Below are positions 34,420 through 43,039 of a stretch of 64,000 bases of DNA, piece after piece. The first letter of the stretch is position 1. Each line of letters opens with the position of its first letter. The translations under genes were made by a program, and so were the position numbers. A model generated the notes under the pieces. The model made no database searches and was not told the origin of the DNA. It saw only the letters and a list, made by a program, of their open reading frames with translations. This DNA is from Photobacterium sp. TLY01 (lineage in GTDB: Bacteria > Pseudomonadota > Gammaproteobacteria > Enterobacterales > Vibrionaceae): assembly GCF_021432065.1 (NCBI RefSeq), contig NZ_CP090365.1:992001-1056000 (forward strand), written 5' to 3'.

Positions 34420-34968
34420 GTGAATCGGGTTCTTCGAAAATTACAGGTTGCTCTTTTGCAGATCGGGCTGTTGTGTTTTTCGTATTCTGCATTCGCTTTA
34501 CCTTGTCACTTCTATAGTCAGAAGCAGCTTAAAAGTTTGTCGGAAGACGACAGAGGGGCTTACCTGCTGACCTGTTTCCAACCTCTGACGGTGGGAAAAG
34601 GGGGGGCTTATTCCACTCAGGCTCTGCCGCCAGTCGAAGACAGTATGCGCTGGGATGAAGCTGAAAAATATCATGACAAAGACACATCTTTCTGGGATGA
34701 CTGGCAGACGAAGTCCAGTGGTCCAATGCTGAAAGATAACTCGTCGTCCGCTTTTTATGGCTTGGGTTTATGGCTTCCCAAGAAATATGAAAGTTTGGAC
34801 ATTATGACGTTGCAAGATGCCAAAGAATGGGTCATGAAACACGGTGTCATGATGAGTTTTGGCCTTGGTTCAGACGATGGTCAGTCGACCAAGTACCGGA
34901 TTGATTACATGTGGCACGAAGATGAGCAGGATGGCGTCATGCTGCAGGTCGATATTCCACTGAAATAA
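34420..34968 (+). CDS. Exported protein of unknown function
   Basis: 182 residues with a signal peptide (LLQIGLLCFSYSAFALP, cleavage near residue 27). A short Cys pair (ALPCHFY and LLTCFQP) may form a disulfide. The C-terminal half has AFYGLGLWLPKKYESLDIMT and KYRIDYMWHEDEQDGVMLQV, a soluble beta-rich look. I do not recognise a family. GTG 34420 follows AAGGG. Convergent with the AraC-like gene. Confidence 0.7.
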   Translation: MNRVLRKLQVALLQIGLLCFSYSAFALPCHFYSQKQLKSLSEDDRGAYLLTCFQPLTVGKGGAYSTQALPPVEDSMRWDEAEKYHDKDTSFWDDWQTKSSGPMLKDNSSSAFYGLGLWLPKKYESLDIMTLQDAKEWVMKHGVMMSFGLGSDDGQSTKYRIDYMWHEDEQDGVMLQVDIPLK

Positions 34969-35000
34969 CAGTCGTTCTAATACTCGCCCGACGCTCTGTA

Positions 35001-35034
35001 ACCCGCTACCTGTAAAGGTAGCTGGGTGTTATTT
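35001..35034. terminator. Bidirectional terminator candidate
   Basis: ACCCGCTACCT (35001-35011), loop GTAA, AGGTAGCTGGGT (35016-35027) with one bulged T, followed by a T-rich stretch. It lies between convergent genes. Confidence 0.65.
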
Positions 35035-35053
35035 GTGAGGTTAAGCCGAAGTA

Positions 35054-35731
35054 TCAGAATTGATAGTCTGCGAGAGTTTGGCCAAGTGCTTGTAAATGGT
35101 CTAATTGGCACTCAAGTTCACTGGCTATTTGTGATGCATTTCTTCCTGAACGGGATAGCCTGATGGCTTCACGAACGATCAGGCAGGCCTCAAGCTCATG
35201 TACACTCATCCCCAGAACAGCCTCTACTGCTGATAGGTGTTCATCAGCTGCTGGCGATTGTCTATCGAGCAGCTTTTTCAGTACAGACTGTTGTTTGGCT
35301 GAGAGTGCAGGACAGAGCTGTTGCGTTGTCGGTGAAAACTTCGCCGCTTGATCAACAATGACTGCGAGTATCCGTCCTGTAGGACTATGATTGGTTTGAG
35401 ACTGCTCTTTCGTTTGGCTCAGCTCGTGCAGCAAAGCATTCAGAAGAGGGGTAAGCGTTACAAAGCCTGCTTGCTGACATAGCGGTTGCTGAAGGCGGGC
35501 AGAGAAATGAATCATGTGATAATGGCAACCCGGTAATACGGTTAAAGCATGAAGGCACTCAAAAGGTACCCAAAATCCGTGACCTGTGGTTAATACGAAC
35601 TCATGTTTACCCAGTCGAAGCAGGGCGACACCTGTATTGACAGTAATCAGGTACGCGGTAACATTTTTTCTGCGCGAGCCTACGGCAAGCAGGGACTGTT
35701 CAACCTTTGTATATTCAATTGCCTGGTTCAT
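35054..35731 (-). CDS. AraC-like regulator with an incomplete DNA-binding domain
   Basis: 225 residues. The N-terminal cupin-like part (VALLRLGKHEFVLTTGHGFW, WVPFECLHALTVLPG) is typical of AraC-type sensing domains. The C-terminal EACLIVREAIRLSRSGRNAS and QIASELECQLDHLQALGQTL resembles only part of the two-helix-turn-helix DNA-binding domain and ends early. It may bind DNA atypically or be degenerate. Start 35731 follows AGAGGA; the nine upstream codons are dropped. Divergent from the acyltransferase gene. Confidence 0.65.
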   Translation of the reverse strand: MNQAIEYTKVEQSLLAVGSRRKNVTAYLITVNTGVALLRLGKHEFVLTTGHGFWVPFECLHALTVLPGCHYHMIHFSARLQQPLCQQAGFVTLTPLLNALLHELSQTKEQSQTNHSPTGRILAVIVDQAAKFSPTTQQLCPALSAKQQSVLKKLLDRQSPAADEHLSAVEAVLGMSVHELEACLIVREAIRLSRSGRNASQIASELECQLDHLQALGQTLADYQF

Positions 35732-35925
35732 GTTGTTCCTCTGAGTCAAAGCCCGCACATAGTGTTCGGTTTTACCGCTGGGGTCAAGGCGCGCTGAGTT
35801 GGCTTAGGGATGAATGATGTTGATTGGTCAGACCTCCAACCATTAAACTGTTTGGGGTCGATCATTGGGTAATCCACCAAATCTGCGTAGAATGGCGCGG
35901 TTTTTAAATTAGATGAAGCAACATA

Positions 35926-37035
35926 GTGCAAACAGATAACGATATTTATAAAGAGATACGCCCCTACAACGACGATGAAGTCAGTGGGGCGATTCAACGT
36001 TTAATCAATGATGACGAATTCATCAATGCCATCCTGAACTACCGGTTTGCACAGTTATCGGGTGTGTTTGGCTGGCTGCTGCGTCCATTGATAAAACGTT
36101 TTCTTGTCCGTAAATGGTCAAGTGTTAAGACGGTAGAAGACGTTCAGCTGCAAGTGGCGAAATATATGGCCGCGACCATTGAACACTCTTGTGACGGTGT
36201 CACGCACTCTGGTTTAGACAAGCTGGACCCGAATCAAGCGTATCTGTTTATCTCGAATCACAGAGATATCGCCATGGATCCGGCTATGGTGAACTGGTGC
36301 CTTTATCACAATAACCTGAATACCGTCCGTATCGCGATTGGTGATAACCTTCTCAAGAAGCCTTGTGCGACCGAGCTGATGCGTTTAAACAAAAGCTTTA
36401 TTGTGAAACGTTCGGTGAAAGCGCCACGTGAAATGATGAAAGCACTGGGCTTGCTGTCAGATTATATTGCCAACTCCATCGAGACAGGTCACTCGATCTG
36501 GATCGCTCAGAAAGAAGGCCGGGCGAAAGACGGAAACGACAAGACGGATCCGGCTTTGCTGAAAATGTTTTATATGGAAGGGCGTAAGCGAAAGCAGTCT
36601 TTTGCGGAGTTTATGACTCAGCTCAATATTGTGCCTGTGGCCATTTCTTACGAGAATGATCCCTGCGATTTAGCGAAGGCGAACGAACTGAATGCCAAGC
36701 AAACAACGGGTAGTTATGAGAAAAGCGAGTTTGAGGATATCGAAAGCATTGTACAGGGTATCGTCGGAGAAAAGCGACGAGTCCATGTGAGCTTTGGTGA
36801 TGTGATTGATCAACCGTTTGACACTCCAGAGCAACTGGCTGAAGAAATTGACCGCCAGATTACGGATATTTATCACTTATTCCCCGCAAATTACATTGCT
36901 GCTGGCATTCAAGACGATTCTGTCACTGAGAGTGAAGAAGCGAAGTTTAATCGCAAGCTGGCGTCTCAACCGGCAGGCGTGGCCGAAATCATCAGAAAAA
37001 TGTACGCTTTTCCTGCATTGAAAAAACAGGGATAA
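35926..37035 (+). CDS. PlsC-domain acyltransferase
   Basis: 369 residues. The acyltransferase motif NHRDIAMD (NHxxxxD, near residue 109), the later EGRAKDGNDKTDPALLKMF and VPVAISYENDPCD mark a 1-acyl-glycerol-3-phosphate-acyltransferase-like fold. The large N- and C-terminal extensions differ from PlsC itself, so the acyl acceptor may differ. Probably membrane-associated and active in phospholipid metabolism. The GTG start at 35926 has a weak binding site (GATGAAG). Confidence 0.82.
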   Translation: MQTDNDIYKEIRPYNDDEVSGAIQRLINDDEFINAILNYRFAQLSGVFGWLLRPLIKRFLVRKWSSVKTVEDVQLQVAKYMAATIEHSCDGVTHSGLDKLDPNQAYLFISNHRDIAMDPAMVNWCLYHNNLNTVRIAIGDNLLKKPCATELMRLNKSFIVKRSVKAPREMMKALGLLSDYIANSIETGHSIWIAQKEGRAKDGNDKTDPALLKMFYMEGRKRKQSFAEFMTQLNIVPVAISYENDPCDLAKANELNAKQTTGSYEKSEFEDIESIVQGIVGEKRRVHVSFGDVIDQPFDTPEQLAEEIDRQITDIYHLFPANYIAAGIQDDSVTESEEAKFNRKLASQPAGVAEIIRKMYAFPALKKQG

Positions 37036-37066
37036 ACCGGCATCTTTTCTTATCTGGGGCTGTGGC

Positions 37067-37618
37067 TCAGAACTTTCCGTCCTCATCTGAGGCATTTAAT
37101 GTTCTGACCACAGTTTCGGGCGAAATCACTTCAACCCGGCTGTTCGACCCGGATGTTGCAGGGTCGCCATTACCCTGAGCAACCACCTGAATACGCTCTT
37201 CTTCGATACCAAAAACAGAGGCAATATAAATAGCCACACTGAACGCTCGTTCATACGATAACGCCATATTATCTTCTTCATTATCACTCTCTGAACTGTG
37301 ACCAATAATGATGACGTTACTGTCAGGGTGCTGACGAAGTCTGACCGCGATGGGATCAATTTTCAGCTGCTCGCTCTGTGAAATCTCAAAGCTTCCTTCG
37401 TTAAAAAAGACAGTTTCACTCACTTCAGGTATTTCTGTCAGAATTGCCTTTGGTGGCGGGGGTGGTTCAGCAACCTCTTCAACCGTTGCCGGCGCGCTGG
37501 TGACCGCCGGAGAGGGTTCTGCTTCTTCCTGAGTGGCGCAGCCAGCCATGAGCAATAAGCCTGACAAAAGTATAATGTGTAGATACTTTTCCCGAATATA
37601 AGCTGAAATCGTTAACAT
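37067..37618 (-). CDS. OmpA-family lipoprotein
   Basis: 183 residues. A signal with lipobox LLMAGC (Cys near residue 27) is followed by a Pro/Glu-rich linker (EEVAEPPPPPKAIL) and an OmpA-like C-terminal domain: VFFNEGSFEISQSEQLKIDP, VIIIGHSSESDNEEDN, LSYERAFSVAIYI, ERIQVVAQGNGDP. Such domains bind peptidoglycan noncovalently, so an outer-membrane anchor to the wall is expected. The linker suggests the domain reaches across the periplasm. Confidence 0.83.
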   Translation of the reverse strand: MLTISAYIREKYLHIILLSGLLLMAGCATQEEAEPSPAVTSAPATVEEVAEPPPPPKAILTEIPEVSETVFFNEGSFEISQSEQLKIDPIAVRLRQHPDSNVIIIGHSSESDNEEDNMALSYERAFSVAIYIASVFGIEEERIQVVAQGNGDPATSGSNSRVEVISPETVVRTLNASDEDGKF

Positions 37619-37702
37619 GGCCGCTCACCTGTAAGAACTACCTATAGGTGTAGAACAGTAAGCGAGGTTCCTCAACTGCACTTCTAAGACGTGGTCGCTC
37701 AG

Positions 37703-38620
37703 TCAGGGCTGCCGAGGCTGGAAAGGGTGGTTCGTCATCCATTCCGCCATAAAATCGATAAAGGCTCTTACTTTGGGGGCCAGGTATTTATGGCGGGGAT
37801 AGACAGCGTACATTGGCAAGGCGAGTTCTGCCCGCCAATCCGCCAATACATGAGTCAGATGTTGATTGTCCAGCTCATCGTGGATCAGGTAGGTCGCCAG
37901 GTAAGCGATACCGGCTCCTGCTTTTGTGGCTTCCAAAACGGCCGGGGCGTTATTGATTCGATAACTACCTGTGACCCGGACTGATTCTTTTACGCCATCT
38001 TTTGAAAAGTCCCACTGAACATACTTTCGCTCCCGGCTTTCATAGGTGATGCAATTATGTTTACGTAAATCAGCGGGGGTTTTAGGGGCACCATGTGTAG
38101 CGATATAGTCAGGAGAAGCGACAACGATGAATTCACAATCGACCAGTTTTTTCGCAACCATGCCTTCAGGCGGGTGTTCGTGAATGGCGAGCCAGCAATC
38201 AAAGCCTTCTTCCAAAAGGTTCGGGCGATGGTCAAAAAGGCTGATTTCCAGTTCAAGCTCAGGGTGAGCCCGCTGAAAAGCGACCATTGCTGGGGTGATA
38301 TTCGTGTTTCCAAAGGACTGCGCGACCCCTATTCGAAGTACACCTTTGATCTCATTTCTGTATCCGGCAACCATGGCTTCAGCTTCTTTTACCGTATCCA
38401 GCAATTGCTGACCAAATTCGGCGTATTGCAAGCCAATATCTGTGAGGGCAACAGTCCGTGTGCTGCGTTGAACTAATTGACAACCCAGGCGTTCTTCAAG
38501 GAAGCGAATTTGCTTGCTGACCTGTGATTTAGAAATGCCAAGGCGCTCAGCGGCACGTGTGAAGTTCTGTTCGTGGCTGACAGTGGCCAGGATCACCATT
38601 TGTTGCAAATTTTCTAACAT
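37703..38620 (-). CDS. LysR-family transcriptional regulator
   Basis: 305 residues. The N-terminal winged helix is LATVSHEQNFTRAAERLGIS and SQVSKQIRFLEERLGCQLVQ, with TRTVALTDIG. The effector domain begins near residue 90 (GVLRIGVAQSFGNTNITPAM). ATG 38620 is preferred over the TTG one codon earlier. Divergent from the chromate-transporter gene, with about 100 bases between, so it is the likely regulator of that gene or of an unlinked target. Confidence 0.88.
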   Translation of the reverse strand: MLENLQQMVILATVSHEQNFTRAAERLGISKSQVSKQIRFLEERLGCQLVQRSTRTVALTDIGLQYAEFGQQLLDTVKEAEAMVAGYRNEIKGVLRIGVAQSFGNTNITPAMVAFQRAHPELELEISLFDHRPNLLEEGFDCWLAIHEHPPEGMVAKKLVDCEFIVVASPDYIATHGAPKTPADLRKHNCITYESRERKYVQWDFSKDGVKESVRVTGSYRINNAPAVLEATKAGAGIAYLATYLIHDELDNQHLTHVLADWRAELALPMYAVYPRHKYLAPKVRAFIDFMAEWMTNHPFQPRQP

Positions 38621-38723
38621 CAAGGATTTACCTGTAATACTTCATACATAAATAAGAGATAAAATCGTCATATTCAGTCTCACTGTTTGCTAGTGTAAAC
38701 AATCACAATTTGATCCGGTAGTT

Positions 38724-39920
38724 ATGATCCAAGATTCATTGAAAAGAAGATTCATGTCTTCGCTCGCTCCAGTATTGCAGGTTTTCTGGTCGTTTCTTAT
38801 TTTGGGGTTAGGCAGCTTTGGCGGTCCTGTTGCGCATATTGGCTATTTCCAGCGATCATTTGTGCAGAGAAAACAGTGGCTTTCAGACTCAGAGTTTTCT
38901 CAGGCTACGGCGTTATGCCAGTTCTTACCAGGGCCGGCAAGCAGCCAGTTAGGCATGTTTATTGGCTATCGTAAGGCCGGGTACATTGGCGCATTGGCTG
39001 CATTTATTGGCTTTACTTTTCCCTCAGCAGCTTTGTTGACCGTGCTTGCCATTCTGGAAAACCGTGACGTCCAGCCTGACTGGGTCTATCAGATTATTCA
39101 GGCTGCCAAACTGCTCGCCGTTGTGGTTGTGGCAGATGCTTTATTTAGCATGATTAAGAAAAATCTGATCGATGGACTGACCGTTTGCATTGCTGCAATG
39201 ACTGCAATCAGTGTCTTTTTTACTTATGGCTTAATCGGCCAGTTGTTACCCATTTTGCTGGCTGCAGCCTTGGGAGTTATCCTGTCCTTCACACAGCAAG
39301 AGCCATCAGATAATACAGAACGTCCATCCTCTCTGGGAAAACCAAATGTGGTGATTCTTAGCGTCTTCCTGGTGCTTTTATTCGGCCTGCCATACTTGGC
39401 GGCTCTCTCTAAAGAATGGGCTGTGTTCAACAACTTTTATCAGGCGGGGAGTTTTGTTTTCGGAGGAGGGCACGTCGTTCTTCCCTTACTGGAACCTTTA
39501 GTTCAGCAATGGGTAGATGCGAACACATTTCTGAGTGCTTATGCCTCTGCACAGCTTGTTCCAGGGCCAATGTTTACCATGGCGAGCTATCTGGGTGCGG
39601 CATCCTTACCTGAAACGGCAATTTGGGGAAGCCTGCTGGCAACGCTGGCGATTTTCTTACCCGGCAGTTTGCTTCTTTTTGCTTTTTTGCCTGCGTGGCA
39701 ATCATTGCTGCAACATCCGCGTTTACGTCTTGCGGTTAAGACAATCACAGCTTCCGTTGTTGGGTTGTTGGCGGCTGCCTGGGTCGATCCGGTGATCACA
39801 TCTTCCATCACTCGCGGGTGGGATGTTTTGATCCTCGTTGTGGGGTTCGTGTTACTGAAAAGGCAAGTACCTGTGTGGTGTCTGGCGATGATATTGATTG
39901 GTTATAGCTTTGTTATTTAA
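38724..39920 (+). CDS. chrA: ChrA-family chromate transporter
   Basis: 398 residues in two homologous halves of about five to six helices each. The first half has FLILGLGSFGGPVAHIGYF, ATALCQFLPGPASSQLGMFI and GFTFPSAALLTVLA; the second repeats it as AGSFVFGGGHVVLPLLE, SAQLVPGPMFTMASYLGAA and IFLPGSLLLFAFLP. ChrA proteins export chromate; many members have unproven substrates. Divergent LysR neighbour. The start may also be ATG 38754. Confidence 0.88.
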   Translation: MIQDSLKRRFMSSLAPVLQVFWSFLILGLGSFGGPVAHIGYFQRSFVQRKQWLSDSEFSQATALCQFLPGPASSQLGMFIGYRKAGYIGALAAFIGFTFPSAALLTVLAILENRDVQPDWVYQIIQAAKLLAVVVVADALFSMIKKNLIDGLTVCIAAMTAISVFFTYGLIGQLLPILLAAALGVILSFTQQEPSDNTERPSSLGKPNVVILSVFLVLLFGLPYLAALSKEWAVFNNFYQAGSFVFGGGHVVLPLLEPLVQQWVDANTFLSAYASAQLVPGPMFTMASYLGAASLPETAIWGSLLATLAIFLPGSLLLFAFLPAWQSLLQHPRLRLAVKTITASVVGLLAAAWVDPVITSSITRGWDVLILVVGFVLLKRQVPVWCLAMILIGYSFVI

Positions 39921-39987
39921 GCTTTCCGCGAAATCAGTTTTTTGCCGTCATCAACTAGCGCACTATAACTTATTTATTGAAAGCAAA

Positions 39988-40028
39988 ATTAAAGCACTGA
40001 TACAAGTTTGATTGCACAGTGCTTTAAT
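39988..40028. terminator. Bidirectional terminator candidate between chrA and the YceB-like gene
   Basis: ATTAAAGCACTG (39988-39999) and CAGTGCTTTAAT (40017-40028) are a perfect 12-bp inverted repeat with a 17-base loop between convergent genes. Confidence 0.6.
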
Positions 40029-40045
40029 CGTCTTAAGTAAGCTAA

Positions 40046-40591
40046 TCAGATTTGGATCACCAAGGCATGGTTCTTGATTTTAAGCTCTGGTCTGGCTGTT
40101 TTCAGAAGCGATTGTTTAAAGTCGTCTTCCTGGAGTTTGTAGACAGGTATCTTCAAAAGGTACTGTCCCACGATTTCAATTAATGGTGAAAGCACCTGGC
40201 TGCTGGCAAAAGGACCAAGTGTATTCGGGGTAATATCCAGAGATTCTACTTTCAGGTTATTCAGGTAAACAGCCCCTTCGCTTTTATCATAATAGGGGAT
40301 AGCACTGAAGTTGACATTGATAGCGACCTTTTGCTGAGGCTGGCCTTTAATGCTGATATCTGCTTTAGATTTTGCTTCGAGATTTATACGATCTGAAGCC
40401 GAGCGACCAATGCCGACTTTGATGTCGTTGAACAGGACATGAGCCTGAACAAATCCGCCAAAACCCACTTTTTGCTCAACACGTGCCTGTTTATCAAGGT
40501 AATTCTGTACCTCTTGTTCCGTAATGCTATAGCTGGCACAGGAAGTCAGAAAAACGACTGAAGCGAGGAAACACAGTTTTCTGAATATCAT
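40046..40591 (-). CDS. YceB-like DUF1439 lipoprotein
   Basis: 181 residues. The signal MIFRKLCFLASVVFLTSCAS contains the lipobox (Cys 18). The mature domain YSITEQEVQNYLDKQARVEQ, then IGRSASDRINLEAKSKADIS, matches E. coli YceB in pattern and length. The fold is a SMP-like/lipid-binding barrel in related proteins; the function is unknown. Start 40591 gives a proper signal peptide; the longer frame does not. It lies about 190 bases after the sigma-factor gene, separated by a terminator. Confidence 0.83.
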   Translation of the reverse strand: MIFRKLCFLASVVFLTSCASYSITEQEVQNYLDKQARVEQKVGFGGFVQAHVLFNDIKVGIGRSASDRINLEAKSKADISIKGQPQQKVAINVNFSAIPYYDKSEGAVYLNNLKVESLDITPNTLGPFASSQVLSPLIEIVGQYLLKIPVYKLQEDDFKQSLLKTARPELKIKNHALVIQI

Positions 40592-40725
40592 GATCTCTTT
40601 ACACTGCTCACTGAATGGGATAACCCAAATTATGGGTAAAATACGAATCTCTGCCAAGCAATTTGACAGTAAGGATTTTTGCTGTACCAGCAAGGGGAGA
40701 TGTCAGAGCTTTGTCAAATGCCGTG

Positions 40726-40761
40726 AAAAAAACTAAAGCCTGGCACATTACCAGGCTTTAG
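40726..40761 (-). terminator. Rho-independent terminator of the sigma-factor gene
   Basis: On the minus strand CTAAAGCCTGG (40761-40751), loop TAATGTG, CCAGGCTTTAG (40743-40733), then seven T's (40732-40726). Confidence 0.95.
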
Positions 40762-40779
40762 CAGAGTAGAACCAGTTAG

Positions 40780-41655
40780 TTACGCTGTTTCAGAAAACAG
40801 CACTTCCAGGCTGTAATTTTCACGCTGAAGTGCATTTTTCAACTTATTGAGCGAGCTTACCTGCAGTTGACGAATACGTTCACGGGTCAGGCCCACTTCC
40901 TCTGCGACTTCCTGCAGTGTTTGTGCTTCGTAGCCAAGTAACCCAAAACGGCGACATAATATTTCTCTGTCCCGTTCATTCAGACTTTTCAGCATCGTGA
41001 GAGCTAATGCATGAATGTCAGATTGATCCATCGACGCATCCGGGGCTGTGATGTTGGTATCAGCAATAAATGCCGCGATGGAGTTTGAGTTGCTGTCGTC
41101 CGACAAAGACTGATCGATAGAAACCACAGGAGTGTCGTAGGACAATACTTCCGATATTTCATCAACAGACTTTTGCATTTTCTCAGCAACCTGCTCGTGA
41201 GTTGGCTCCTGATTACTGTTTTTCATCAGCTGCTTGTGCGTACGAAGTATCGTATTGATTTCCTTCGATACATGAACAGGCAACCGGATGGTTCTGGCCT
41301 GATTATGGATCGCACGTTCTATGGTTTGTTTTATCCACCATGTCGCGTATGTCGAAAAACGAAATCCACGTTCTGGATCAAACTTTTCGACCGCAGTGAT
41401 TAAACCAATATTGCCCTCATCAATTAAGTCGCTAAGCTGCATCGTGCTGCCACGATACTTTTTAGCGATACTGACAACTAAACGCAAATTACTCTCAATC
41501 ATGACAGATTTTGCGTGTGGGTCACCAGCAAGACTTTTACGACTGTATTGAACTTCTTCTTCTTTACTGAGTAATGATTTATGCGAGATTTCCTGCAAAT
41601 ACAAATGAATAACATCAGTATCAAAGCTACTTACTTCCTGTGTATTGACATCCAT
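40780..41655 (-). CDS. RpoS-like alternative sigma factor (second RpoS-type paralogue)
   Basis: 291 residues, shorter than RpoS (about 330). Region 2 is nearly that of RpoS (ESNLRLVVSIAKKYRG, DLIDEGNIGLITAVEKFDPE, FRFSTYATWWIKQTIERAI). Region 4 is intact (EILCRRFGLLGYEAQTLQEV, GLTRERIRQLQ). It lacks the long acidic N-terminus of RpoS, and region 3 has diverged (NTILRTHKQLMKNSNQEPTH). This resembles RpoQ of Vibrio fischeri, a quorum-linked RpoS paralogue, but identity with RpoQ is not certain. AGAGGGGA precedes the start. Long AT-rich upstream region and its own strong terminator. Confidence 0.87.
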   Translation of the reverse strand: MDVNTQEVSSFDTDVIHLYLQEISHKSLLSKEEEVQYSRKSLAGDPHAKSVMIESNLRLVVSIAKKYRGSTMQLSDLIDEGNIGLITAVEKFDPERGFRFSTYATWWIKQTIERAIHNQARTIRLPVHVSKEINTILRTHKQLMKNSNQEPTHEQVAEKMQKSVDEISEVLSYDTPVVSIDQSLSDDSNSNSIAAFIADTNITAPDASMDQSDIHALALTMLKSLNERDREILCRRFGLLGYEAQTLQEVAEEVGLTRERIRQLQVSSLNKLKNALQRENYSLEVLFSETA

Positions 41656-42051
41656 ATCTGGTCCCCTCTACAAGGTTTGAGCAAGCTAACTAATTTTTCG
41701 TGTTTTTATTGCAGTACCAGAAAACACTAACACACAGATGTTACACAATCTATTCACAGGAAACACAAAGTTGCCATAAAGGTATACTTATTTGTTATTA
41801 GTGAATTGGAATTTCACGCCTTTAGTTCTTAAAAGGAATAATTAATATAAGTATCAATATTCAGGCCCTTTGTTGTTTGCAGCATGAGATACAAGATTCT
41901 TGATTTTTTATGAAATTTGATGCTTTATACGCTTTCATGCTCAGTGTGTTTTTAGTGGTTAATCTGACAAAATTACACGCGATTCACCTTTATTTTTTTA
42001 TGGTTTTCATGGCAGCAAATTGAATGCTCATCACTTGAGGTAAAGATAAAA
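41656..42051. other. AT-rich divergent intergenic region upstream of the sigma-factor gene
   Basis: 396 bases without a gene, much richer in A+T than its flanks. It must contain the promoters of the sigma factor (minus strand) and the LysE gene (plus strand). I found no confident -35/-10 pair, LuxR/LitR-type site or sigma-54 promoter. Confidence 0.5.
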
Positions 42052-42678
42052 ATGGAATTTCAGACACTTTTACTTTTTGCTCTTGCTTCAATCAGCCTTA
42101 ACCTGGTACCAGGTCCAGATGTCATTTATATTGTGTCTAACGCAATGCGTGGGAAGATGCAATTAGGCATTCAAGCGGCTCTGGGGTTGGGAATAGGGTA
42201 TTTGGTGCACACGATGGCAGCTGTGCTTGGGCTTTCAACGATTATACTCAGCTCTGCTTTTTTATTTAGCGTCATCAAATATTTAGGGGCAGCATACTTA
42301 CTCTACTTGGGTATCTCGTCAATAAGAAACAGCATTCGCGGGAAGAGCCAGCTGACAGCTTCAGCACCTGTAAAGTCAACGTCCAATGTGTTTATGCAAG
42401 GTGTGATTGTCAGTGTCCTGAATCCTAAAGTTGCCTTGTTTTTTCTGTCCTTTCTGCCTCAGTTTATTGATGTCAATGCTGGCCAGGTTACCACGCAACT
42501 TTTAATTCTTGGCTTATTATTCAGTGTGTTAGCGACGTGTATCAATTTGCTTTATGCCATGTTAGGTAGCTTTGTTTTTGGTAATCCTAAAATGTCTGGT
42601 TACGCGAAAGCGATTGAAGGTGTCTCGGGCGGTTTGCTGGTTGCACTCAGTGCCAAAGTGGCACTGACGCAGCGTTAA
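42052..42678 (+). CDS. LysE/RhtB-family amino acid exporter (second copy)
   Basis: 208 residues, about six helices. LNLVPGPDVIYIVSNAMRGK (residues 17-36), IKYLGAAYLLYLGISSIRNS and LNPKVALFFLSFLPQFID are the family's hallmark segments. Exports amino acids or homoserine lactone-type compounds; substrate unknown. GAGGTAAAG precedes ATG 42052. It lies 26 bases before cutA and may be cotranscribed with it. The GP-type motif (PGPDVIY) is closer to RhtB than is the LysE protein at 2951 (PGAGTVA). Confidence 0.87.
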   Translation: MEFQTLLLFALASISLNLVPGPDVIYIVSNAMRGKMQLGIQAALGLGIGYLVHTMAAVLGLSTIILSSAFLFSVIKYLGAAYLLYLGISSIRNSIRGKSQLTASAPVKSTSNVFMQGVIVSVLNPKVALFFLSFLPQFIDVNAGQVTTQLLILGLLFSVLATCINLLYAMLGSFVFGNPKMSGYAKAIEGVSGGLLVALSAKVALTQR

Positions 42679-42704
42679 AGAGTTCTGAACAAGAAGGTGG
42701 ACAG

Positions 42705-43028
42705 ATGTTGGTCAAAGAGTTCTGTGTGGTGCTGACGACTTTTTCAGATGACGAGGTGGGTGAAGCGATCATCCATTCTTTGCTGAACAAACATCTGGCT
42801 GCCTGTATTCAGGTGCAGAGTATCGACAGTTATTATCACTGGAAAGGCAAAGTCCAGGCCGATAAAGAAAAGTTAGTTGTCATTAAAACAACGCACGACA
42901 AGTATTCAGCTATCGAAGCCGATATTCTGGCGAATCATAACTATGAAACGCCGGAAATCATCTGTCTGCCAATTGTTGCCGGCTATCCGGACTATCTCGA
43001 ATGGGTACGGGCAGAAACGCACGCTTAA
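42705..43028 (+). CDS. cutA: CutA divalent-cation tolerance protein
   Basis: 107 residues, standard CutA length. LLNKHLAACIQVQSIDSYYH, WKGKVQADKEKLVVIKT and the late ETPEIICLPIVAGYPDYLEW are family signatures. CutA is a small trimeric protein linked to copper tolerance; the mechanism is unclear. GAAGGTGG precedes the start. Convergent with the ETF-quinone oxidoreductase gene, 11 bases between the stops. Confidence 0.92.
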   Translation: MLVKEFCVVLTTFSDDEVGEAIIHSLLNKHLAACIQVQSIDSYYHWKGKVQADKEKLVVIKTTHDKYSAIEADILANHNYETPEIICLPIVAGYPDYLEWVRAETHA

Positions 43029-43039
43029 ACTGGTCAAGC

